From assembly GCA_964448115.1 (NCBI GenBank), contig CAYUVA010000010.1, forward strand, positions 1-64,000: DNA of 64,000 nt, in the 5' to 3' direction. Shown piece after piece: positions 1 to 8,355 of the stretch (the first letter of the stretch is position 1; each line of letters opens with the position of its first letter). The notes under the pieces were generated by a model that was not told the DNA's origin, made no database searches, and worked only from the letters and a program-made list of their open reading frames with translations. This DNA is from CAYUVA01 sp964448115 [NCBI: uncultured bacterium]. Lineage in GTDB: Bacteria > CAYUVA01. A program made the position numbers and the translations under genes.

Positions 1-218
1 ACTACATCAAAATTTTGTTCTATGGATTCGATGTCAATTTATGGGGATTTTCTTCCTTTATAGGGTCATTTTAGTCGCTCAACTGTCAAACTCGGGAAAG
101 CCTAAGCCACACAACGAGAATCCCGCCCAGCCTTGCTTTGTTAGAGATGTTATGTACTGTGGCTCTCATACCACACACATCCTATTGTACCCATCCATTA
201 CTCTAAGCTTTTTCGATA

Positions 219-1061
219 TCAGCTATCGAGTTCCAGGGAAATATCAATGCCTGGCGCGGAATGGGTGAGTTCGCCTATGCTTATTATATCTACGCCGGTT
301 GCAGCTACAGCCTGTACATTGTCCAATGTTATACCCCCAGATGCCTCGATAATAGTTTTTTGTTTTCCAATGCGTACGCAATGCTCCATCTGCTCGAGCG
401 GCATATTATCAAGCATAATGATTTCTGCATCAGCATGCAGGGCTTGTTTGAATTGTGCAACAGTGGTTACCTCGATCTCTATCTTCATGGTGTGGGGGAT
501 ATTCTGCCTTGCCCTTGCGATCATATTTTCGATCTCATCACCCGCTGCCAAATGATTGTCCTTGAGCATAACCGCGTCATACAGCCCCATGCGGTGATTG
601 TGTCCTCCGCCGATGCGAACAGCGTATTTCTGCAGCTCGCGCAAGCCAGGGATGGTTTTCCTTGTATCGCAGATGCGCACCGCATATCCCCTAACCGCTT
701 GTACATATCGATTGGTTAGGGTTGCGATGCCGCAAAGCAGGCTCAAAAAGTTGAGAATGGTGCGCTCACCAGCCAGGATGCTCGCTGCTGACCCCGAAAC
801 CGAGGCGATTTCATCCCCCTGTTTGGCTCTATCTCCGTCCTTGAATCGAATCTTAGTCTCGATAAAAGGATCAATCAAAGCATAGCCATCTGCTATGCAG
901 GACAAGCCGCACAGGATAGCATTTTCTTTGAGGATAAACCTGGCGCTGACCTTCTTGTTCGGCTCTGCGAGGGCGTATATGGAAGCATCGCCGCTACCGA
1001 TATCCTCCCTTAGCGCCGGGTCAAGATATGCGTTCCAGTTAGGCTCGATTATATTTCTCAT
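219..1061 (-). CDS. nadC: Nicotinate-nucleotide pyrophosphorylase (carboxylating)
   Basis: Quinolinate phosphoribosyltransferase, a cytosolic enzyme of de novo NAD synthesis: quinolinate plus PRPP gives nicotinate mononucleotide, CO2 and pyrophosphate. The 280-residue length is normal for the family. Diagnostic motifs are visible: DTRKTIPGLR at about residues 132-141, GGGHNHRMGLYDAVMLKDNH at 151-170 (substrate and phosphate-binding Arg/His/Lys residues), EIEV near 195, IIMLDNM near 214, and the EASGGI phosphate loop near 249. Its ATG lies 5 nt after the valS stop on the same strand, so it is probably translated by coupling with valS; no strong ribosome-binding site of its own is seen. Neither nadA nor nadB is in the window. 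The call is secure. Confidence 0.97.
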   Translation of the reverse strand: MRNIIEPNWNAYLDPALREDIGSGDASIYALAEPNKKVSARFILKENAILCGLSCIADGYALIDPFIETKIRFKDGDRAKQGDEIASVSGSAASILAGERTILNFLSLLCGIATLTNRYVQAVRGYAVRICDTRKTIPGLRELQKYAVRIGGGHNHRMGLYDAVMLKDNHLAAGDEIENMIARARQNIPHTMKIEIEVTTVAQFKQALHADAEIIMLDNMPLEQMEHCVRIGKQKTIIEASGGITLDNVQAVAATGVDIISIGELTHSAPGIDISLELDS

Positions 1062-1066
1062 AGCGA

Positions 1067-3769
1067 TTATCGCTTTTTCAGCTCATCATCCGGGGCTTCA
1101 TTATCATCCTCCATGACCATCTCCCACTGCCTTATGTTACGCAGGACATGGATTGCTTGCCTTATCTTAGCTTCCTTCTCTCGCTGATATTGGAGCTTCT
1201 GGCGATCTTTTTCCACCAGTTCTGCCGGCGCCTTGTTGACATAACTTTTCTTTGCCAGCTTGTTCTCGAAGAATTCTATCTCCTTCTCGATCTTATCGAG
1301 CTGTTTGTGCAGCCTGCTCAGCTCGGTATCGACATCCACCAATCCTCTAAGCGGCAGGTATATGTCTATGTCCCTAACCACCGTAGTTGCCGAGTATGAC
1401 TGCTTTTTTACATCGCTTCTTATATCGAGCGATTCGAGGCGCACCATCTGGATAATGGCATCCCGATAATTGTTAAGGATCTCAAGGTTGCTCTTGTTTT
1501 TGCTGTTGATGATCAGCGGTGCCTTGATCTGGGGCTTGATATTATTTTCCGTGCGCATGGTCCTGGCTGCCCTTATGACATCTATGACCAGGCTGATCTC
1601 CTCCTCGATCCCAGGATCGATCAATCTCTCATCGACCGAGGGGTATGGTGCTTTCATTAGGAATCCCTCAGCTTCTGGCAAATGCTGCCAGATCTCCTCT
1701 GTTATGAAGGGCATGAAGGGATGCAACACCTTCATTGCGTTATTGAGCATGGTTATGGCGGTATTCAGCGTCTGCATGCGGGCAGGATGCTGGTTCTCCT
1801 TGTAGATTATCGGCTTGATAAACTCAAGGTACCAATCGCAGAACTCGTCCCAGAAGAACTTGTAGATGGTCATAGCGACTTCATTTAGCCGGTAAGCATC
1901 CATGCCCTCTTCCATGTTCTTTAGTATCCTGTTGAACCTGGATAATATCCACCTGTCATAGGGAGTAATATTGTTGACATCCAGTTCCTGTTGCTCAAAT
2001 CCCTCCAGGTTCATCAATAAAAGCCGGGAGGCATTCCAGATCTTGTTGCAGAAGTTGCGTCCTATCTCGATCTTGTCCTCGGAAAAAAGGACATCCTGTC
2101 CTACTGGCGTAATTAACAACAACGAGAAGCGCAGAGCATCGGTTCCATATTTTTCGATCATATCAAGAGGGTCGATGGAATTCTCATAGGACTTGGACAT
2201 CTTTTTTCCAGCAGCATCCCTTACGATGCCGTGGATATAGACATCCCGGTAAGGTATCTCGCCCATGAACTCCAATCCAGCCATGATCATCCGTGCAACC
2301 CAAAAGAAGAGTATCTCGAATGCGGTAACCAGGGTCGAGGTAGGATAAAACTTGCGTAATGTTTTAGTATTTTCAGGCCAGCCCATAGTGGAAAATGGCC
2401 ACAGCCAGGATGAAAACCATGTATCGAGGACATCCTCATCCTGATTTATATCTTGCGAACCGCAGTGCGCGCATCGCTCCGGTGGCTCTACGGCAACCGT
2501 CATCTTTCGGCAGCTATCGCAGTACCAAACCGGTATTCTGTGCCCCCACCAGAGCTGGCGGCTGATGCACCAATCCCTGATATTCTCCATCCAATCGAGA
2601 TATACCTTTGTCCAGCGCGAGGGATAAAATCTTATCCTGCCTTCCTTTACTGCCTTGATAGCAGGCTCTGCGAGCGGCTTCATCTTAACGAACCACTGCT
2701 CGGAGAGATATGGCTCAAGCACCGTCTTGCAGCGGTAGCAGTGTCCCACGGAGTGTCTATACTTCTCGATCTTCTCCAGGTATCCCTGCTTCTCCAGGTC
2801 GCGCAGTATCTCATTGCGAGCCTTGAAGCGATCCATGCCCTTGTAATCGCCGGCGTTTTCGTTCATCCTTCCAGCCTTATCGATAACCACTATGCCTGGC
2901 AGGTTGTGTCTCTGTGCCATCTCGAAGTCATTGGGATCATGGTATGGGGTAACCTTGACGATACCGGTGCCAAACTCGACAGAAACAAAGTCATCCTCGA
3001 TCACCGGGATCTCTTTGTTCATCAGGGGAAGGAGTATTTTCTTGCCCACAAGGTGTTTATAGCGCTCATCTGTGGGATTTATTGCCACTGCTGTATCGCC
3101 GAGCATGGTCTCCGGCCTGGTGGTGGCAACTATGATTGAGTCCTCGCTGCCGACGACAGGATACCGGATGTAGTAAAGTCGAGAACTAAGCTCCTCGTGC
3201 TCCGATTCCTCGTCAGACAAGGCAGTCTGGCAGCGCGGACACCAATTGATTATATAGTTTCCTCGATAGATAAGCCCCTTATTGTAAAGGTGAACGAAGA
3301 CCTCCATTACCGCCCTGGAAAGCCCCTCATCGAGTGTAAACCTCTCCCTTTCCCAGTCGCAGGCACAGCCTAAGCGCTTAAGTTGCTCGATGATGCGACT
3401 GCCGTATTTATCCTTCCATTCCCAGACCTTTTCCAGGAACGCTTCCCTGCCTAGGTCGTGTCTTGAAATGCCCTGTTTTTTAAGCATCCGTTCCACGACA
3501 TTCTGGGTGGCGATGCCGGCATGGTCGGTTCCGGGGAGCCATAAGGTCTCCAAGCCTTTCATGCTCTTATAGCGAATCAGTATATCCTGCACCGTGTTAT
3601 TGAGTGCGTGTCCCATGTGTAAGTAGCCGGTAACATTAGGGGGAGGGATCACTATGCAGTATGGTGGTCTCTTAGAGTTCTCGTCGGCGTGGAAAAGACG
3701 CGCCTTAAGCCAATCATCGTACCATTTGCTCTCGCTTTTCTTGGGATCGTAAACCTTGTCCATGATCAT
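1067..3769 (-). CDS. valS: Valyl-tRNA synthetase
   Basis: Class I aminoacyl-tRNA synthetase that charges tRNA-Val in the cytosol and edits misactivated threonine. The 900-residue protein has the HIGH-type motif HMGH at residues 51-54 inside PPPNVTGYLHMGH, and KMSKS at 523-527. The editing (CP1) insert includes ATTRPETMLGDTA near 215-229. Four CxxC pairs (about 177-180, 344-347, 417-420 and 433-436) look like zinc knuckles, as in many bacterial ValRS. The C-terminal 70 residues are rich in Glu/Lys/Arg and fit the usual tRNA-binding coiled coil. Two in-frame ATGs (3769 and 3763) are possible starts. First gene of a valS-nadC operon, with an extended -10 promoter just upstream. No T-box leader fits in the short 5' untranslated region. 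Confidence 0.97.
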   Translation of the reverse strand: MIMDKVYDPKKSESKWYDDWLKARLFHADENSKRPPYCIVIPPPNVTGYLHMGHALNNTVQDILIRYKSMKGLETLWLPGTDHAGIATQNVVERMLKKQGISRHDLGREAFLEKVWEWKDKYGSRIIEQLKRLGCACDWERERFTLDEGLSRAVMEVFVHLYNKGLIYRGNYIINWCPRCQTALSDEESEHEELSSRLYYIRYPVVGSEDSIIVATTRPETMLGDTAVAINPTDERYKHLVGKKILLPLMNKEIPVIEDDFVSVEFGTGIVKVTPYHDPNDFEMAQRHNLPGIVVIDKAGRMNENAGDYKGMDRFKARNEILRDLEKQGYLEKIEKYRHSVGHCYRCKTVLEPYLSEQWFVKMKPLAEPAIKAVKEGRIRFYPSRWTKVYLDWMENIRDWCISRQLWWGHRIPVWYCDSCRKMTVAVEPPERCAHCGSQDINQDEDVLDTWFSSWLWPFSTMGWPENTKTLRKFYPTSTLVTAFEILFFWVARMIMAGLEFMGEIPYRDVYIHGIVRDAAGKKMSKSYENSIDPLDMIEKYGTDALRFSLLLITPVGQDVLFSEDKIEIGRNFCNKIWNASRLLLMNLEGFEQQELDVNNITPYDRWILSRFNRILKNMEEGMDAYRLNEVAMTIYKFFWDEFCDWYLEFIKPIIYKENQHPARMQTLNTAITMLNNAMKVLHPFMPFITEEIWQHLPEAEGFLMKAPYPSVDERLIDPGIEEEISLVIDVIRAARTMRTENNIKPQIKAPLIINSKNKSNLEILNNYRDAIIQMVRLESLDIRSDVKKQSYSATTVVRDIDIYLPLRGLVDVDTELSRLHKQLDKIEKEIEFFENKLAKKSYVNKAPAELVEKDRQKLQYQREKEAKIRQAIHVLRNIRQWEMVMEDDNEAPDDELKKR

Positions 3770-3804
3770 TCACAACCTTATTCTTATCGATAAAATCAAG
3801 ACTT

Positions 3805-3813
3805 ATTATACCA
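3805..3813 (-). promoter_or_regulatory. Extended -10 promoter for valS
   Basis: Read on the minus strand this is TGGTATAAT: a perfect TATAAT hexamer (3805-3810) preceded by the TGn extension. No good -35 hexamer is seen at 17-18 bp, as is common for extended -10 promoters. Transcription would start about 30 nt upstream of the valS ATG. Confidence 0.55.
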
Positions 3814-3967
3814 TAACAATAACAGATTGGTATTATTTTACTACCATAAGCGTTAGCATCTGAAAGCCCTTATGGCTGCTGTTTTTGTTTAAGGTGAGGA
3901 TATGATAGATTATCAATATGTTTGATCGCTGTGAATCATATTCCTCTAAGATGCATAGGAGCAGACT

Positions 3968-6900
3968 ATGAAATGTAGGTGGTGCTTTCTTAGCGCATTG
4001 TTATTGTCGGTCGTAATACTGACATGTTCTAGTGTGCAAGTCCATGCCCTGCAAAAGTACGCAGTGCCTAATAACTATATAATCCCCAACGGCTTGGGAG
4101 TCTATTTTACACCCAGTGGACTGGATTTTATGTCCCAAAAGATCGGTCCGGTGGTCGCAAACCTGGATCTAACCGAGATCATCGAGACCGAGGTTCCTGG
4201 TCCACTAGGCACAACCATCATCGTTAACCAAATCATCCTCGATTATGGCGGGGAGGTCAGCGGCACCATCTCAGCCCTGCCCCCGGCAACCCAGCTAATC
4301 GAGGTGCATATCCCCAAGGCTTATCTGGATGTCTTGATCAAGAATGTGCCCTTGATGGGTGATGTCTCAGGCAATATTCAAGTTACTGTCGATGTCAGCG
4401 GAGAATTAGTGCCAACGGTAAAGGAGCTGGGTGTTGGATTCATCGGCTTGAATTATCAACTGACCACTAGCAACCTGGAGACTCACTTCGAGGGTATTGC
4501 CGGCTGGCTTCTGGAGTTCATCGTAGAGACATTTATGCCCAATTATGTCGAAGAACCGATGCGAGAAGCCTTTGAACAGGGAGTAAACACGGTGTTTGAT
4601 GGCAATCCGCTCTTCGACCTGCACAACCTTTTCGCTACCGTGCTTTCGGATATCCCATTTCTAGTTGACTCGCAGCTTGATGAATTTTTCGCCAATGAAG
4701 CCGGCACCCAGATCCTGGTAGAAGGCGGTTTCATGCCGGTCAATGGTCGCACATCTGATCACCTTCCATTTACATTGCCGAATATCCCTCCTCCGGGGAG
4801 AACTACTATTCCAGGAACTATCAATGAGTTTGATCTGGGTTTCATCATCTCCGATGATCTAATCAACTCCATACTCAATATCTTGCTTGATGCTCATTTC
4901 GTTGACTTTCAGTTGGACGATTCTCACACCGAGCCCCTGGGGATTCCTTTTATTACCGATACAGTGAGCGATACGCTGCCTGAGCTTTACCAAAGATACC
5001 CACAGGATTACATGAAAGCGCTGGTTTCCTCTGCTTCAGATTGTAACATAACCCTTATTTCGGACCTTGTCGGCGAGATGAACATAAATCGAAGCAACCT
5101 GGCGCTTTATGTCATCCACCAGGGAAGAGAGCTTTTGGCTTTCGAGGTCTCGGTCTATGTCAAGTTCGATATCGAACTTTTGTTCGATCCCGAATCGGAG
5201 CTAGCCTCCTTTGATATCAGGGTAAAGAAGGACCAACAGGGCGCGCCTTATGTGGATGTTATTGTTTTGGATATGGGTATCCTAGAGCAAACCACCCAAC
5301 AGCAGGTCAAGGATGCAGTCAAGGATATGCTGGTTGAGGTCGATCAAGCCCTTCCATTCAACGAGATCTTCAGTCCACTGCTAAATACCATGCAGGATCA
5401 GGCATTCTTGGGCATCGATCCCATTACGATCGGTATAGGTAGCGATGGAGTCAACCAGGATTACCTAGTTTTTTACATGAAGCTTGCTGGCGATCTAGTG
5501 ATCGATCCCCTAGCTGTCTCAATACCCCAGCGAATGGTTGCCATATCGGATACCGAGAACAGGAGCATTCTTGGGTTAAATGGCTGGACACAGACCTTCG
5601 GCTTCGACTCTCCATACCCGCTGCACCAAAGCCTGATACCAGAGTGTATGACATACCTTCGAGACAAGGATTACTTCTATATTGCAGGCACCCAGACATC
5701 AAAGGGGAATTGCCTGGTTTCGGTAATAGATCTCGACCATTTCAAAGATATCACCAACTCGCCGGCATCAATGGGGGTGGGAAACCCGGTCTCCATGGTT
5801 CGTATCCCAGGAAGGAATATCCTTTACATACTAGACAAAAGCAGCGATAGCATAATGGTAGCTAGCCTTACAGAAAACATCCCATCGCTTACCACCACGG
5901 TAGCTACCGGCGGAGCAAAGAGCCTCGATATAGTCTATGATTCAGCGCATAACCTGTTTTACATAGCCAACTTCCAGAGCGATAACATCAGCGTATTTTC
6001 AACTGCAAACAACACACCTGCATTTGTAAAAACCATTGATCTGACCGGGCATGGAATAAATGGTCCCATTGCGCTGGAGATCAACCTTTGGGACGAGCTT
6101 CTCTATGTAATCGGAAACAACAGCAACAACCTGGGAGCTATAGATATATCTTCAGCTCCAACAACGATGCCCATGTACCGAGTCGTTGCAACTGGTGTCA
6201 TGCCCGGTGATGTGCTTTATTCTTTTAAGAATAACAGCGTCTATGTAACCAACAGCGGGCAGGATAGCATTTCCCAGTTCAAGGCGGATACGCTCGAGCT
6301 AATGCCGGGATCGCCTGCTACGGTGGGAGACTATCCGGAAAGGATGCTGATCACCCCGATGAATCTTTTATATGTGCACAATAAGACCGACAAATCATTG
6401 TCCATCCTGAACGCCGATGACCTTAGCCCCATCCATATAGGCAAGGTAAACCTAGGCACCGGATGCAGCCAGTTGTATTACCTCTCCGAAGAGCCTGCTG
6501 ATACGGTTGCTCCCGGCATCAATGGAGTCAGCTCGCTGGATGATACCTCAGATACGCAGGGTCCTTATGTGGTCAAGGTATCATCGATAACCGATGACCA
6601 TCTAGTTGCCCAGGTAAGGTTGCGCTACACGGTATCCACCTTGGAAACTAAAGCAAGGCAAGCCTTTGAGACAGAAATGATTCGCTATAGAGGAGATAGC
6701 TTTATAGGGCAGATGCCGGGGCAACCAATTGGAAGCCAAATAGACTATTATGTCCGCGCATGGGATGATAGCGGCAACATCAACCAGGTGGGTCCCTTTA
6801 CTTTTAATGTCCAATACCAGGATGAGCAACCGCCAACTTCAAGAATAACCTCGCCGGGTAATGGAGATTACTTGTCAGCAAAACATATCCAGGTTATAGG

Positions 6901-7438
6901 CTATGCTGATGATGCTCCCGGTGGAAGCGGAGTGGAATCGATCCAGGTAAGCACTGACAATGGTAGAACTTTTACCGATGCAACCGGCACGACAAGCTGG
7001 ATATATACTTGGAACTCCCCTGCGGAAGGCAGATACACGCTGCTTTCTAGGGCGATTGATAATGCAGGAAATGTGGAGATCCCGACCGAGAAGGTCATAG
7101 TAAACATCGACCGCACATCGCCGATTGTCTTATGCCAAGGTTACTGGACAACCGCCCTGGATTCAATCTCCGGTGGCAACCTGGTCATAGTGGCACTCAT
7201 CACGGATGAGGACCTGGCTGGAAATCCTGAGATATTCTTCGATGGGGCGGCTACATCAATATACCTTTATGATGACGGGGGAGTAAACGATATCTCACCA
7301 GCCGGCGATGGATTCTACAGCCTGCACTTACCACAGGTGCAAGGACCGCTACCGCAAGGACACTACCTGCTTTGGGTATTGGCACTGGATCATGGAGGAT
7401 TGTTCGGTGTCATGCCTGCTCTTATTGTGCAGGAATGA
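3968..7438 (+). CDS. Secreted TULIP (BPI-like) / beta-propeller / Ig-like protein
   Basis: An exported 1156-residue protein with a signal peptide (hydrophobic residues 8-22, likely cleavage after VHA at 27). Residues about 30-510 resemble the two halves of the BPI/LBP/CETP (TULIP) lipid-binding fold: GLDFMSQKIGPVVANLDL near the start mimics the BPI N-terminus, amphipathic FEQGVNTVF-type helices follow, and a second half shows DLGFIISDDLINSILN, TLPELYQRYPQDYM and VSVYVKFDIELLFDP in BPI-like order. Residues about 515-840 look like a YVTN/YncE-type beta-propeller (recurrent NNSVYVTNSGQDSIS, NLFYIANFQSDNISVF). Then comes an Ig-like segment and, from about 954, a bacterial Ig-like repeat (PTSRITSPGNGDYL to VIVNIDRTSP). 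A good AGGAG site precedes the ATG. Its TGA overlaps the next gene's ATG. The TULIP call rests on pattern recognition by eye; the propeller is firmer. Lipid handling at the envelope is inference. Confidence 0.65.
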   Translation: MKCRWCFLSALLLSVVILTCSSVQVHALQKYAVPNNYIIPNGLGVYFTPSGLDFMSQKIGPVVANLDLTEIIETEVPGPLGTTIIVNQIILDYGGEVSGTISALPPATQLIEVHIPKAYLDVLIKNVPLMGDVSGNIQVTVDVSGELVPTVKELGVGFIGLNYQLTTSNLETHFEGIAGWLLEFIVETFMPNYVEEPMREAFEQGVNTVFDGNPLFDLHNLFATVLSDIPFLVDSQLDEFFANEAGTQILVEGGFMPVNGRTSDHLPFTLPNIPPPGRTTIPGTINEFDLGFIISDDLINSILNILLDAHFVDFQLDDSHTEPLGIPFITDTVSDTLPELYQRYPQDYMKALVSSASDCNITLISDLVGEMNINRSNLALYVIHQGRELLAFEVSVYVKFDIELLFDPESELASFDIRVKKDQQGAPYVDVIVLDMGILEQTTQQQVKDAVKDMLVEVDQALPFNEIFSPLLNTMQDQAFLGIDPITIGIGSDGVNQDYLVFYMKLAGDLVIDPLAVSIPQRMVAISDTENRSILGLNGWTQTFGFDSPYPLHQSLIPECMTYLRDKDYFYIAGTQTSKGNCLVSVIDLDHFKDITNSPASMGVGNPVSMVRIPGRNILYILDKSSDSIMVASLTENIPSLTTTVATGGAKSLDIVYDSAHNLFYIANFQSDNISVFSTANNTPAFVKTIDLTGHGINGPIALEINLWDELLYVIGNNSNNLGAIDISSAPTTMPMYRVVATGVMPGDVLYSFKNNSVYVTNSGQDSISQFKADTLELMPGSPATVGDYPERMLITPMNLLYVHNKTDKSLSILNADDLSPIHIGKVNLGTGCSQLYYLSEEPADTVAPGINGVSSLDDTSDTQGPYVVKVSSITDDHLVAQVRLRYTVSTLETKARQAFETEMIRYRGDSFIGQMPGQPIGSQIDYYVRAWDDSGNINQVGPFTFNVQYQDEQPPTSRITSPGNGDYLSAKHIQVIGYADDAPGGSGVESIQVSTDNGRTFTDATGTTSWIYTWNSPAEGRYTLLSRAIDNAGNVEIPTEKVIVNIDRTSPIVLCQGYWTTALDSISGGNLVIVALITDEDLAGNPEIFFDGAATSIYLYDDGGVNDISPAGDGFYSLHLPQVQGPLPQGHYLLWVLALDHGGLFGVMPALIVQE

Positions 7439-8187
7439 TCGCCTCAAGGAGGACTCTCTTGCAGAGTCCAATAACTCAGGTCATCGCTATCTTTTGCCTG
7501 AGCAAGCTGCTCTTCTTACTGCCGGTACTTGATTTTGATGCTCATGGCTTGCTCAAGGACTTTCTGCGGCTGACCATGCTTTACCTGGCAGTTGTTTACT
7601 ATATTAGGGGAAACCAGCAGGAGAATACTTACACCAAGTTCAAGCCATTGGATATTTTGGGTCTTGGACCCATAAAGGGAAGTGGACTTGGGAAGTGCCT
7701 TATCATGGGAGTGATACCTCTTCTTCTATATACGGTCGTTTTCATCATGGAATCGAGCAAACCTGTCTTAGCACCGCAGCCTTTGTTTATCATTTCATCA
7801 TTATTATTAGGACAAGGGCTGCTTGAGGAAGCCGCGTTTCGAGGATACATCTTTGGGCATCTAAGGCGCAGATATAGTTTTATCCACGCTTCATTGGCTA
7901 CTAGTATCGTATTTGGCGGGATGCATATAATCCAGATGGATCGCTTTGGACTCGCCATGACCCTGTATTCAATGGTTGCAGGCTTTATCATCTCTGCCTT
8001 TCTCTGTTTGCTCGTGGAGTTGAATGGTGGACTAGTATGGGGAACGATAGTGGTTCATCTAGGATTGGATTCGCATCTTGTGTTTGATTTTTCTGTATTG
8101 GATCAGCCTCAAATGTCCCTGGTCGGTATTGCACCTTATTTAACTATTATTATAGGCATAATTCTTTTTCAGCCCTGGAGGGAATAA
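7435..8187 (+). CDS. CPBP-family intramembrane glutamic protease
   Basis: A 250-residue multi-spanning membrane protein of the CAAX-protease and bacteriocin-processing (CPBP/Rce1/Abi) family. The three family motifs are present: EEAAFRG (EExxxR) near residue 132, FGGMHIIQ (FxxxH) near 162, and a C-terminal HLGLDSH with the third histidine. Family members are intramembrane endopeptidases; substrates of bacterial ones are mostly unknown. The ATG at 7435 overlaps the stop of the TULIP-propeller gene as ATGA, and AGGA lies just before it, so I prefer it to an earlier in-frame ATG at 7372 that would overlap the upstream gene by 67 nt. Tight coupling suggests a role with the secreted protein, but this is inference. 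Confidence 0.85.
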   Translation: MIASRRTLLQSPITQVIAIFCLSKLLFLLPVLDFDAHGLLKDFLRLTMLYLAVVYYIRGNQQENTYTKFKPLDILGLGPIKGSGLGKCLIMGVIPLLLYTVVFIMESSKPVLAPQPLFIISSLLLGQGLLEEAAFRGYIFGHLRRRYSFIHASLATSIVFGGMHIIQMDRFGLAMTLYSMVAGFIISAFLCLLVELNGGLVWGTIVVHLGLDSHLVFDFSVLDQPQMSLVGIAPYLTIIIGIILFQPWRE

Positions 8188-8207
8188 TTAAAGAGCCATC
8201 CTCTTTA

Positions 8208-8270
8208 TTTTCTTTGCGTCTTTGCGTGAGGTTCTTTTTCTTTTCTAAACTTTGCGCGCCTTTGCGTGCA
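8208..8270. repeat. Interspersed TTTGCGTC-type repeat, two copies
   Basis: Intergenic tract with two degenerate copies, TTTGCGTCTTTGCGTG (about 8212-8228) and TTTGCGCGCCTTTGCGTG (about 8250-8268), each built of a roughly 8-9 bp TTTGCGTG-like unit. Related tracts occur at 33224-33258, 44832-44865 (other strand) and 51983-52020. No coding potential. Function unknown. Confidence 0.6.
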
Positions 8271-8283
8271 TAGCAAATTATAT

Positions 8284-8313
8284 TTGAATGTTGGGTCAGG
8301 TTAGCGCTATTAT
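8284..8313 (+). promoter_or_regulatory. Probable sigma-70-like promoter
   Basis: TTGAAT at 8284-8289 and TATTAT at 8308-8313 with an 18 bp spacer, about 40 nt before the TTG start of the thioredoxin/HEAT gene. Placement right after the repeat tract and before a lone gene supports it. Confidence 0.45.
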
Positions 8314-8355
8314 AAGTCGTATAAAGACAACCGAGATAGAAAACGAGGGCTGAAA

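Noticed and set aside
1-218. Possible gene or tRNA at the window start
   Set aside because: No tRNA-like cloverleaf and no family motif in the small open frame at 41-268, part of which overlaps the end of nadC.
2453-3139. A 228-codon plus-strand frame opposite valS
   Set aside because: It is a shadow of the valS codon pattern on the other strand; it has no start signal and no recognisable domain.
8190-8206. Terminator after the CPBP gene (AAAGAG...CTCTTT)
   Set aside because: Only a 6 bp A/T-rich stem without a clean T-run, and it merges with the repeat tract.
8208-8270. CRISPR array
   Set aside because: Units are much too short and have no unique spacers; no cas genes are present.
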